Of a stretch of DNA of 11,590 nucleotides, positions 5,643 through 11,590 are shown one piece after another; the stretch's first letter is position 1, and the number at the start of each line of letters is the position of its first letter. A model generated the notes under the pieces. It was not told the DNA's origin. It worked only from the letters and a program-made list of their open reading frames with translations, and did no database searches. This stretch comes from JBGTLW01 sp041743835 (GTDB lineage Bacteria > Planctomycetota > Phycisphaerae > Phycisphaerales > Phycisphaeraceae). The DNA is taken from NCBI GenBank assembly GCA_041743835.1, contig JBGTLW010000058.1, forward strand, positions 1-11,590, read 5' to 3'. A program made the position numbers and the translations under genes.

Positions 5643-6736
5643 TGCAGGTCCTCTTGACGGATGTGAATGTGGATGCGTGCCTGATCCGACAAGCCTTGCG
5701 AGGTCAGTGCTCGCAGCGCCAGGCCATGATCGGTGCGGATCGATAGCTCGTAGCGATCGCCGAGATACTTGGCTTGCTCGCATCGGCCGGGCAGTGTGAT
5801 GCCTCCCGATTGCTCGTTGTGAAGCGAGAGGTTCTCGGGTGTTCCGACCGCCACATGCTCGCGCAGCACCCTGCACACGCCTTGGGCTGGGCCGTCACAG
5901 TGTGGCGCCACGTGCTCCACCGAGTCACCCGTGCCCAGCAGCACCCGCCCCTCTTCACGGCGATAGGGCAGCACATTGGCAGAGCCCAGGAACCCCGCGA
6001 CAAACGCTGTCGCTGGCCGATGGTAAATCTCGCTCGGCGTATCGATCTGCTCGATCACACCACCGTTCATCACTGCGACACGGTCGGCTATGACAAACGC
6101 CTCGGACTGATCGTGCGTGACGTAAACGCTGGTGATGTGCAGCGACCGCAGCAGTGCCGCGATATCGTCGCGCAGTTCCTCCCGGAGTTTGACATCCAGC
6201 GCGCTGAGTGGTTCATCCAGCAACAGCACGCGCGGCCGAACCACCACCGCCCGCGCGATCGCCACCCGCTGCTGCTGCCCGCCAGACAGCATGGCCGGGT
6301 GACGCGATTTGTAGCCCTGCATGCCGACGAGTGCCAGCGCCTCCTCGATGCGGCGCTCCCGCTCGGCTCGGCCTAAGCCCAACACGCGCAGGCCATAGCC
6401 CACATTCGCCCCCACCGTCATGTGAGGCCAGAGGCTGAAGTCCTGAAACACCGTCGCGAACCCCCGCTTCCGCATCGGCAGGTGCCGACGCTGCGAGGGG
6501 TCATCAAGCACCACACCGTCACAGACCACGCGGCCCTCGTCCGGCAAAACGATGCCCTGCACGATGTTGAGCAGCGTCGTCTTCCCGCAACCCGACGGGC
6601 CAAGTAACGCCACGCACTGCCCGCGGCTGAGCGTCAGCCCCACGCCGCGCAGCACCGGGGTGCGGTCGTAACGCTTGGTCAACTGATCGCAGACCAAGTA
6701 CGCGGCGTCGTGCTGTGGGGGCGCTAACTCGGACAT
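5627..6736 (-). CDS. ABC importer ATP-binding protein (FbpC/PotA-like)
   Basis: This 369-residue cytoplasmic ATPase powers the importer encoded downstream. All catalytic motifs are present: Walker A GPSGCGKT (46-53), Q-loop VFQDFSLWPHMTV with Q98, signature LSGGQQQR (150-157), Walker B LLLDEP (171-176), D-loop SALD, and H-loop H208. Residues about 255-369 form the TOBE-type regulatory domain of the CUT1/Fbp/Pot family, ending QEDLQWLPA. Length is normal for the family. The start at 6736 is preferred because AGGAA lies nine bases upstream. An ATG six codons earlier (6754) has its AGGA directly abutting the start codon and is less likely. It is the first gene of the minus-strand operon, and its stop lies inside the next gene. 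PQHDAAYLVCDQL before the core is ordinary. The substrate is inferred only from the partner genes. Confidence 0.93.
   Translation of the reverse strand: MSELAPPQHDAAYLVCDQLTKRYDRTPVLRGVGLTLSRGQCVALLGPSGCGKTTLLNIVQGIVLPDEGRVVCDGVVLDDPSQRRHLPMRKRGFATVFQDFSLWPHMTVGANVGYGLRVLGLGRAERERRIEEALALVGMQGYKSRHPAMLSGGQQQRVAIARAVVVRPRVLLLDEPLSALDVKLREELRDDIAALLRSLHITSVYVTHDQSEAFVIADRVAVMNGGVIEQIDTPSEIYHRPATAFVAGFLGSANVLPYRREEGRVLLGTGDSVEHVAPHCDGPAQGVCRVLREHVAVGTPENLSLHNEQSGGITLPGRCEQAKYLGDRYELSIRTDHGLALRALTSQGLSDQARIHIHIRQEDLQWLPA
5649..5654 (-). promoter_or_regulatory. ribosome-binding site of the binding-protein gene
   Basis: AGAGGA on the minus strand is followed by six bases and the ATG at 5642. It lies inside the end of the ATPase gene. 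It fixes the start 234 bases downstream of the longest possible one, and it implies coupled translation. Confidence 0.7.
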
Positions 6737-6959
6737 CACGCGGGGTTCCTGCATTCCTCGCGGTGGCGGACATACAGTCTTTCACGCCACCAGCGAGTGG
6801 GGAGCCTAGCCAATCCGCAATCCCGCCACAGTGTTTGTTTTTCGTGAAGATCACGAACGCTGAACATAAAGCCGCGCACGTTGGTAGATACTGTCGTGAC
6901 ACAGGGTTCTGCCCCGGCACGGCCAAGCACGATGCAAAGTTGAAGCAAAAGCAAAACCC
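6737..6959. promoter_or_regulatory. divergent intergenic control region
   Basis: This 223-bp gap separates the divergent importer operon and propeller gene and must hold both promoters. On the plus strand a weak candidate is TGAACA (6861-6866), then 18 bases, then TAGATA (6885-6890). No strong sigma-70 match is visible for the operon on the minus strand. Promoter calls here are tentative. Confidence 0.4.
6841..6857. promoter_or_regulatory. candidate operator, perfect 7-3-7 palindrome
   Basis: TTCGTGA, then AGA, then TCACGAA is a perfect inverted repeat of seven bases with a three-base spacer. It lies near the middle of the divergent control region. This is the size and placement of a dimeric repressor site that could control both directions. 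It has no T-tract and a short stem, so a terminator is unlikely. The regulator is not in the window. Confidence 0.5.
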
Positions 6960-8366
6960 ATGAAGACAGACCACCTCACGACCAGCCAAGCTATGCCATA
7001 CCACAGCGCCTTCAACCGGCGTTGCCTCTGGCTTGCTCCGATTGTGGCCTGTGTCCTGCTCCTGCTCCTGCCGACGCGCAGTGACGCGGTGATCTATTAC
7101 ACCTTCGCGGCGGAATCCGGCGGGGGCATCGCGCTACTGGATATCGACGCGCAAACAACAGAAGTCCGTCGGCACGAGGTGCTATTCAGTGAGCCGGGCT
7201 TCACGAAGCCGCACAAACTCGCGGTCTCCCATGACCAGCAGACGCTCATCATGGTCAACGAAAGTACCGAGCAGAACGCCGCTATTGTGCGGCTGGAAGA
7301 AGGAGAGTCTGCACAGGTCCAGTTGCTCACTGTCAACGGCGTGCCGGATGCGGTGGTGGTGTTTGGAAAGTACGCGTTGATCGGCGCGGACAAGGGCCAC
7401 CTCGCACTGGTTGATCTGGATAAGGCCGAAGTTGTGCGAGCGGTCAACACCCGTGAGATGCTCAAGCCCGCAGGGCACAAGGTCGAGGACATCGTAATCG
7501 CGCCGGATCAATCGTATGCGGTCTTGTCGCTGCAGAAGGACCAGAAAGGTCAGAAGTCGCTGGGGAATCGCCTGGTTTTGATCAAGTTGCCCAGCCTTGA
7601 AGTGATCTGTGACCTTCAGTTGCCCCGCACCCGCCCCGCGCTACACAACCCCAACAACGATACCGAGCAAGGCCCCGGCCCCGAGGTCATCGTGCTCAGC
7701 CCCAAAACCAACCGGCTGGGGGTTTCGCTTGATTTCTATGGCGGTTTTGCGCTGACCGATCTGGATGCGGCGCTGCGGGGGAAGCCCGGCCCGGTCGATT
7801 ACGTGAGTACCGCGCCGGACGGCGCGTGGGGAACAGCCTTCCCTGACCGGCTTTGCGTGATCCCGCATCCGACGAATGCAGGGGCCGAGTTGATTGTCGT
7901 TTTGAACAGCGGAGACGTAGGTGGGGGATGCGTCATTGATCTGGCGGCAAAGTCGGTGGTCACAAGGTTCGAGGCTCCGCATGGGCTCGAGACACCGACC
8001 TACATCCCCGCCGCTCGCGTGGTCGCCACATCTCACGCGGGCAAGCACAAGGCGATCGCTCCCGACAAAGTCGAGAAGACCTATGCACCATCGGGCCAGG
8101 TGCTGCTCTACCATGTGTCAAATCTGGAATCGTTTGGGTCGCCCAAGGTTGTTGATTTGCCCGGCCCGGTGAACCGCCTCGTCGCAATCGATCCCACGCG
8201 TTCGAGCCTGGTTGCCGTCGTCTTTGATGGTCCCACGGGCAAAGACGCTGCCACGGATGCGAAGCGGGCGAAGGGGTCACAGCTTGCCCTGATCGATACC
8301 TCAACCGGAAAAGTCGTCACGACACTTGACGCTCACGGCAAACCCCAGCGGCTCTTGCACCGGTGA
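6960..8366 (+). CDS. secreted beta-propeller-like protein of unknown function
   Basis: This gene encodes 468 residues from the ATG at 6960. RRCLWLAPIVACVLLLLLP (20-38) followed by TRSDA gives a signal peptide with a plausible cut after residue 43, so the product is exported. The mature part is a chain of repeated short strand blocks of about 40-60 residues: GGIALLDIDAQTTEV, KPHKLAVSHDQQTLIMVNES, GHLALVDLDKAEVV, VEDIVIAPDQSYAVLSL, GGGCVIDLAAKSVV, VNRLVAIDPTRSSLVAVVF and SQLALIDTSTGKVVTTL. Each has the 'xLxLxDxxTgkvv' plus 'pdgxxlyv' rhythm of YVTN/WD40-like propellers, suggesting six or seven blades. Such domains act as binding scaffolds or, less often, enzymes. No catalytic set is recognised. 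It is divergent from the importer operon and shares its control region, so a role in capturing or sensing the same nutrient is possible but unproven. The ribosome site is weak (GAAG well upstream). An in-frame ATG at residue 12 is no better supported. Confidence 0.85.
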   Translation: MKTDHLTTSQAMPYHSAFNRRCLWLAPIVACVLLLLLPTRSDAVIYYTFAAESGGGIALLDIDAQTTEVRRHEVLFSEPGFTKPHKLAVSHDQQTLIMVNESTEQNAAIVRLEEGESAQVQLLTVNGVPDAVVVFGKYALIGADKGHLALVDLDKAEVVRAVNTREMLKPAGHKVEDIVIAPDQSYAVLSLQKDQKGQKSLGNRLVLIKLPSLEVICDLQLPRTRPALHNPNNDTEQGPGPEVIVLSPKTNRLGVSLDFYGGFALTDLDAALRGKPGPVDYVSTAPDGAWGTAFPDRLCVIPHPTNAGAELIVVLNSGDVGGGCVIDLAAKSVVTRFEAPHGLETPTYIPAARVVATSHAGKHKAIAPDKVEKTYAPSGQVLLYHVSNLESFGSPKVVDLPGPVNRLVAIDPTRSSLVAVVFDGPTGKDAATDAKRAKGSQLALIDTSTGKVVTTLDAHGKPQRLLHR

Positions 8367-8411
8367 CCCCTTGCCGCAGATCGACAATAGCTGCTGACGC
8401 CAACGCCCAGG

Positions 8412-9053
8412 TCAGACCCCCCGCACGCCAAAGACTGCAAGGGTACACCACGCGTTGCCGATCCGGTCGTTGACGGGGAGCCCGCGCACAGCCGGTGGAC
8501 CGACGGGGAATCCTTTGCGGAGGCAGCGTTCGTGCCACACCGCCAGATCGTGTTCGGCGGTTTCCTGTGTCGCGGTGAACAGCACAATCAGCAGCCCGCC
8601 GTGCTGGATGACGCCATCGGACCAGATCTTTTTGACGTCGTTGGCGACGGGTGACAGCAATTCGGCGGCATAGCGCTTGAACGGGCCACTGGTCTCGAAC
8701 TGGGCGACGGTTTTGATCTCCAGCCAGTACGCGGCCGAGGGGTCGCACGCGGGCCGGGCGTCGAACAGTGTGCCCCGGACATCGGGATCGCGGATGGGGA
8801 GGCGGTCGGGTGTGAGGACCAGGTCGCAGCGCAGGCCGTGGGACTTGCGGGCCTTATGCCAGTGGCCGGGGTAACGTTGCTCACGCCATGCGCCCATACC
8901 CGCCTGTTCGAGCGATTGCGCGATGATCGGGTGGAGGCGGAGCTCATCCAGCGCATCGATGCCGTACACCTCTTGCGCGGCGTCTTCCTCTGCAAGCCTA
9001 CGGGCAAAGCCTGCGGTCACAGCTTCAACAATGTCGGCGGTAAACCATCGCAT
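8412..9053 (-). CDS. hypothetical protein with PD-(D/E)XK nuclease-like motifs
   Basis: This gene encodes 213 residues from the ATG at 9053. There is no signal peptide or membrane segment. The core reads LRCDLVLTPD (D77), then YWLEIKT (E112-I-K114), then ANDVKKIWSDG and HGGLLIVLFTATQ. The order is an acidic residue at the end of a strand, ExK in the next strand, a helix with D..K, and another hydrophobic strand. That is the signature layout of the PD-(D/E)XK phosphodiesterase fold. E49 (SLEQAGMG) in the preceding helix could be the extra acidic residue seen in some members. Members range from restriction enzymes and repair nucleases to inactive relatives, and no methylase or partner gene is adjacent. 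It converges with the propeller gene, leaving 45 bp between stops, and no ribosome site is obvious. The fold assignment rests on my motif reading. Confidence 0.75.
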   Translation of the reverse strand: MRWFTADIVEAVTAGFARRLAEEDAAQEVYGIDALDELRLHPIIAQSLEQAGMGAWREQRYPGHWHKARKSHGLRCDLVLTPDRLPIRDPDVRGTLFDARPACDPSAAYWLEIKTVAQFETSGPFKRYAAELLSPVANDVKKIWSDGVIQHGGLLIVLFTATQETAEHDLAVWHERCLRKGFPVGPPAVRGLPVNDRIGNAWCTLAVFGVRGV

Positions 9054-9100
9054 CCGTGCGGCTTCGGGGTAGTGTCGTTGGTATGGCAGAGTTTAGTAGG

Positions 9101-10093
9101 TCAATGCGGCAGCGGGCCGGTGATTGGTTCAAGCACATCGCGGGGGGTGATGCCGCCCAGTGGCTTGCCGTGTGCATCGACGACCAGCGCCCACTTGGCC
9201 CCGAGGCGTTTCATCTCCGCCAAGGCTCGGCGCAGGTGCATGCCATGGTCCAGCGTGAGCGCTTGTGTCAGCGCCTGTTTTGCCTTGAAGTGCGGGCCGT
9301 GGTTTGCCGCGAGCACATCCATGATATCCAGCACGCCGACCACATGGCCTGCGCGATCGGTGACGGGCAGGTGGGTGGGGGTTCCGCGAAGTGCAAGGGC
9401 ACGCACCGCTTCCAGGTCGTCGTCATCCCGCAGGCGCGGCACTTTCCGCCAAGGGGTCATGTGGTCGGCCACGGTTGTGCCAGCCGAGGACAGCACACGC
9501 TCGATCATGGTCGATTGCGCATCGGACAGGATGCCGTAGCCCAGCCCCTCCTTCACAAGTTCACCGACACGACGCCGCGGGTGGAAGACCGTGCCGTCGC
9601 CGCGCTGCCCGACCACGCGCAGCACCCCGGCAGAGAAAAGCCCGACGATGGGAACCATCAGCGTGAGTGTGAACAACCACTCCGCAGCCTTGAGCACCGG
9701 CTGGAGGCGGTACATGAGCGCATCGGCGTGGGCACTGAACAGGTCCTTGGGCAACGTCTCGCCGAAGACAAAGAGCATGGGCGTGACGATCAGGGTGTTG
9801 AGGAGCATCTGCTCGCCGTCGGACAGGCCCGAGGCGCTGAGGATGACGGCAAGACCGGCCGTGCCCATGTAGTTGGTGATGTTGTTGCCGATCAGCAGGG
9901 TGCTTAGCAGCGAAGTCGGGTTGCTGATCGCTCGTTCGAGGCCGATCGCTCGGCGGTTGCCGTGTGTGGCAAAGACGTGGAGGCGGACGCGGTTGAGGCA
10001 GTAACACCCCGTCTCCATGCCGGAGAACAGCGCCGAGCCCGTGAAGCCCACAAGCATGATCGCCAACCACATGAGGAGTTCTGCGGTGCTCAC
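9101..10093 (-). CDS. CNNM/CBS membrane protein, short form without CorC/HlyC domain
   Basis: This gene encodes 330 residues. Residues 1 to about 185 form a CNNM (DUF21) transmembrane domain with family motifs ALFSGMETGCYCLN (E27), IGNNITN (69-75) and FGETLPKD (110-117). A CBS pair follows at about 205-265 (VADHMTPW to GVLDIMDVL) and about 275-325 (ALVVDAHGKPLGGITPRDVL). CNNM/CorC proteins are linked to Mg2+/Co2+ transport, with the CBS pair binding ATP or another adenine nucleotide. The chain ends right after the CBS pair, so the usual C-terminal CorC_HlyC domain is absent. The GTG start at 10093 overlaps the stop of the preceding gene by four bases, indicating coupled translation. The paired gene carries the missing C-terminal domain, so the two may form a heteromer. 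'Hemolysin' is a historical label for this family. Confidence 0.9.
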   Translation of the reverse strand: MSTAELLMWLAIMLVGFTGSALFSGMETGCYCLNRVRLHVFATHGNRRAIGLERAISNPTSLLSTLLIGNNITNYMGTAGLAVILSASGLSDGEQMLLNTLIVTPMLFVFGETLPKDLFSAHADALMYRLQPVLKAAEWLFTLTLMVPIVGLFSAGVLRVVGQRGDGTVFHPRRRVGELVKEGLGYGILSDAQSTMIERVLSSAGTTVADHMTPWRKVPRLRDDDDLEAVRALALRGTPTHLPVTDRAGHVVGVLDIMDVLAANHGPHFKAKQALTQALTLDHGMHLRRALAEMKRLGAKWALVVDAHGKPLGGITPRDVLEPITGPLPH

Positions 10094-11418
10094 GCCTCAC
10101 CCCCGGCCTCATCGGCGGGCGCTTCCGCAAGCTGGATATCGACTTCGCGGATGCGCATGCCGGCCATCGTGCGCACGGTGAACCGCACGTTGCCAAAGGT
10201 CGTCGTGTCCCCGGTGCGTGGCACACGTCCGAGCCTGGCCATGACCAGCCCGCCGATGGTGCTGATGCCCGTGCGGTCGGCATCGAGGCCCAGCTTCTGC
10301 CCGCGACCGAACCAGTCGGGCCAATCGTGGATGGAGAGGTCGGCATCCACGCGCCAGTGCCCCCCCACCACCTGCACGATGCCGGGGCCCTGCGTGTCAT
10401 CGTTGGGCGCGCGCAGCCCACCGGTCATGTGATTGATGACATCGCTGAGCGCGATGACCCCGGTTGTGCCGCCGTACTCATCGACGACGACCGCGAGCGT
10501 GCTCTGGAGCCTGCGGAACTCATCGATCAGCCTGTCTGCACGCTGCTGCTCGGGGATGAACACCGCCGGGCGCACAAGCGCGTGAACCTCCAGCCGTGAA
10601 CCCGGGGGATGCAGCAGCACCTGACGGCGGTGGATGATGCCCTCCACCGCATCAAGCCCACCGCGGTGCGCGATGATCAGGCTGTGCTTGGTCCGCTTGG
10701 CCAAGGAGACCAACTCCACGGGCTTCTGGCCGAGGTCAAACGCGACGACATCCACGCGCGGCGTAATCAGATCGCTCACCTTCAACTGGCTGAGTTCCAG
10801 CACCTGCTGGAGCAGTTGCTCCTCATCCGCGTCAATCACGCCGTGCTGCTGCGAGAGGTCCAGGAGTGATTCCAGTTCCTCCGCGGAAAGCTCCGGCGGC
10901 TTCTGCCTCGGCGCGATCAGGTGGGCCAGCGGGGTGATCACGACGCTCGACGCGACGATGCGGATCGGCGAGAGCAGGCGGTGGATCAGCAGCAGCGGGA
11001 GCGCCGCCAGGCGCGACCACCGCATCGAAATCCGGGCGGCGATGATCTTGGGCATGACTTCGCCCAGCAGGATGACCGCCAGAAGCGGTACCAGCGTCGC
11101 CCCCGCGAGCATCGAGGCCTGTATGGCCGAGGGTTGGTCCCAGCGTTTACCCATACGGATCAGCAGCATGGAACTGAAGACGAAGAACAGGACGTTGACC
11201 GTCATGTTGCCCAGCAGCAGCGTGATAAGCAGAGCCCGCGTTTCGCGCAGCAGGATCACCAGCGCTCCGGCGACGGGGCCGGAGGTCTGGCTCAATCGCG
11301 TTCGTTCGTGTGCGGTGAGTGAAAACAGGGCCGTCTCTGACGCGCTGAAGAAGGCGCTACAGCACAGCAGCACAGGAAGACCGACCAACAGGAGTAAATC
11401 AAAGGCGGGCACTGGCAT
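10090..11418 (-). CDS. CNNM/CBS/CorC_HlyC membrane protein (putative divalent-cation transporter)
   Basis: This gene encodes 442 residues from the ATG at 11418. The CNNM domain (1 to about 170) has SAFFSASETALFSL (E28), LGNMTVN (69-75) and LLGEVMPK (117-124), with about four membrane segments. A CBS pair follows at about 215-272 (VSDLITPRVDVV) and about 278-333, including the characteristic VVDEYGGTTGVIALSDV (311-327). A CorC_HlyC domain occupies about 345-430 (VDADLSIHDWPDWF to ISTIGGLVMARLGRVP). This is full family length and architecture. Related proteins are associated with magnesium/cobalt homeostasis and resistance. The 4-bp overlap with the shorter CNNM gene indicates an operon. A transposase gene begins 87 bp upstream on the opposite strand, so the native promoter may have been displaced. 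No strong ribosome site is visible. Confidence 0.92.
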   Translation of the reverse strand: MPVPAFDLLLLVGLPVLLCCSAFFSASETALFSLTAHERTRLSQTSGPVAGALVILLRETRALLITLLLGNMTVNVLFFVFSSMLLIRMGKRWDQPSAIQASMLAGATLVPLLAVILLGEVMPKIIAARISMRWSRLAALPLLLIHRLLSPIRIVASSVVITPLAHLIAPRQKPPELSAEELESLLDLSQQHGVIDADEEQLLQQVLELSQLKVSDLITPRVDVVAFDLGQKPVELVSLAKRTKHSLIIAHRGGLDAVEGIIHRRQVLLHPPGSRLEVHALVRPAVFIPEQQRADRLIDEFRRLQSTLAVVVDEYGGTTGVIALSDVINHMTGGLRAPNDDTQGPGIVQVVGGHWRVDADLSIHDWPDWFGRGQKLGLDADRTGISTIGGLVMARLGRVPRTGDTTTFGNVRFTVRTMAGMRIREVDIQLAEAPADEAGGEA

Positions 11419-11451
11419 GAGAATACGTCAACAATGGCTGCTTGTGAAAGC

Positions 11452-11590
11452 GTAACCGTTCACCCCAACTGTCGATACAAGTTGTGATGATCCGATAAGA
11501 GTTGCATGGACAAGGATGCGCGGATCGCGGCACTGGAGGCGGAGAATGCTTCGCTGCGTCGTCGGTTGGCGGCGTTGGAGGCGACGATCG
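11452..11590 (+). mobile_element. probable IS66-family insertion sequence, left end only
   Basis: A transposase-like coding region starts at 11506. The sequence GTAACCGTTCACC at 11452-11464 has the look of IS66-type termini, which I recall only loosely. If so, the element begins 54 bp ahead of the gene with no small accessory genes between, as in the single-gene ISBst12 subgroup. The right end lies outside the window. The boundary is inference. Confidence 0.4.
11506..11590 (+). CDS. tnpC: IS66-type transposase (TnpC), N-terminal 28 codons
   Basis: From the ATG at 11506, preceded by AAGAG four bases upstream, the frame is open to the window edge. It encodes MDKDARIAALEAENASLRRR followed by LAALEATI. 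This is a leucine-zipper-like coiled coil of IALEAENAxLRxRLAxLE type, which is how IS66-family TnpC proteins usually begin. The DDE catalytic domain would lie beyond the window. A short coiled coil alone is weak evidence, so another coiled-coil protein remains possible. Confidence 0.6.
   Translation, partial: MDKDARIAALEAENASLRRRLAALEATI

Noticed and set aside
5643..5876. N-terminal extension of the binding protein
   Set aside because: It lies in another frame within the ATPase C-terminal domain. The AGAGGA-supported ATG at 5642 starts just ahead of the Tat/lipoprotein signal.
8367..8411. A shared terminator between the convergent propeller and nuclease-like genes
   Set aside because: No stem of useful length followed by a T-run was seen on either strand.
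9056..9907. A 283-codon open frame on the plus strand
   Set aside because: It is antisense to the shorter CNNM gene, which has full domain support. The translated product is low-complexity and has no ribosome site.
10634..11455. A 273-codon open frame on the plus strand
   Set aside because: It is antisense to the longer CNNM gene, and its serine/arginine-rich product is typical of a shadow frame.
1..11590. tRNA, rRNA or CRISPR arrays
   Set aside because: No cloverleaf-like segment, rRNA-like sequence or regularly spaced direct repeats was recognised by eye. A covariance-model scan was not possible.

Overview
The window is GC-rich apart from one AT-rich island. The gene families and the dispersed repeats suggest a bacterium with much mobile DNA, and a planctomycete of the Phycisphaerae type is my best guess. 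That guess rests on the overall look of the proteins and repeats. No rRNA or marker gene confirms it.

Layout. (1) Positions 1-2321 form a scrambled accessory region on the minus strand. It holds two fragments of REP-associated tyrosine transposases (RAYT, Y1_Tnp family), a decayed TPR-like gene, and two genes of unknown function in a visibly AT-richer segment. That segment lies between two copies of one 25-bp sequence in inverted orientation (203-227 and 2177-2201). Each copy contains a REP-like hairpin. (2) Positions 2322-2858 contain no convincing gene but hold a dispersed inverted repeat (2645-2732). (3) Positions 2859-6736 are a three-gene minus-strand operon for an ABC importer of the ferric-iron / 2-aminoethylphosphonate type. 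Its order is ATPase, Tat-lipoprotein-like binding protein, and a permease with two fused domains. (4) A 223-bp divergent intergenic region with a perfect 7-3-7 palindrome separates it from a secreted beta-propeller-like protein (6960-8366, plus strand). (5) At 8412-9053 lies a minus-strand orphan with PD-(D/E)XK nuclease-like motifs. (6) Positions 9101-11418 hold two overlapping CNNM/CBS (CorC/HlyC-like) membrane protein genes. (7) At the right edge a new coding region starts at 11506. Its leucine-zipper-like N-terminus resembles the IS66 transposase TnpC, so an insertion sequence probably begins just upstream of the CNNM pair.

How the genes fit together. The importer genes overlap or nearly touch, and should be co-transcribed and translationally coupled. 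The ATPase drives uptake of a ligand captured by the lipid-anchored binding protein through the single-chain permease. The divergent propeller gene shares the regulatory region and may be co-regulated, although its function is unknown. The two CNNM proteins are probably co-translated and may act together in divalent-cation (Mg2+/Co2+) transport. The most unusual feature is the AT-rich two-gene cargo bracketed by inverted REP palindromes next to RAYT remnants. It looks like a segment moved or trapped by the REP/RAYT system, but this is inference.
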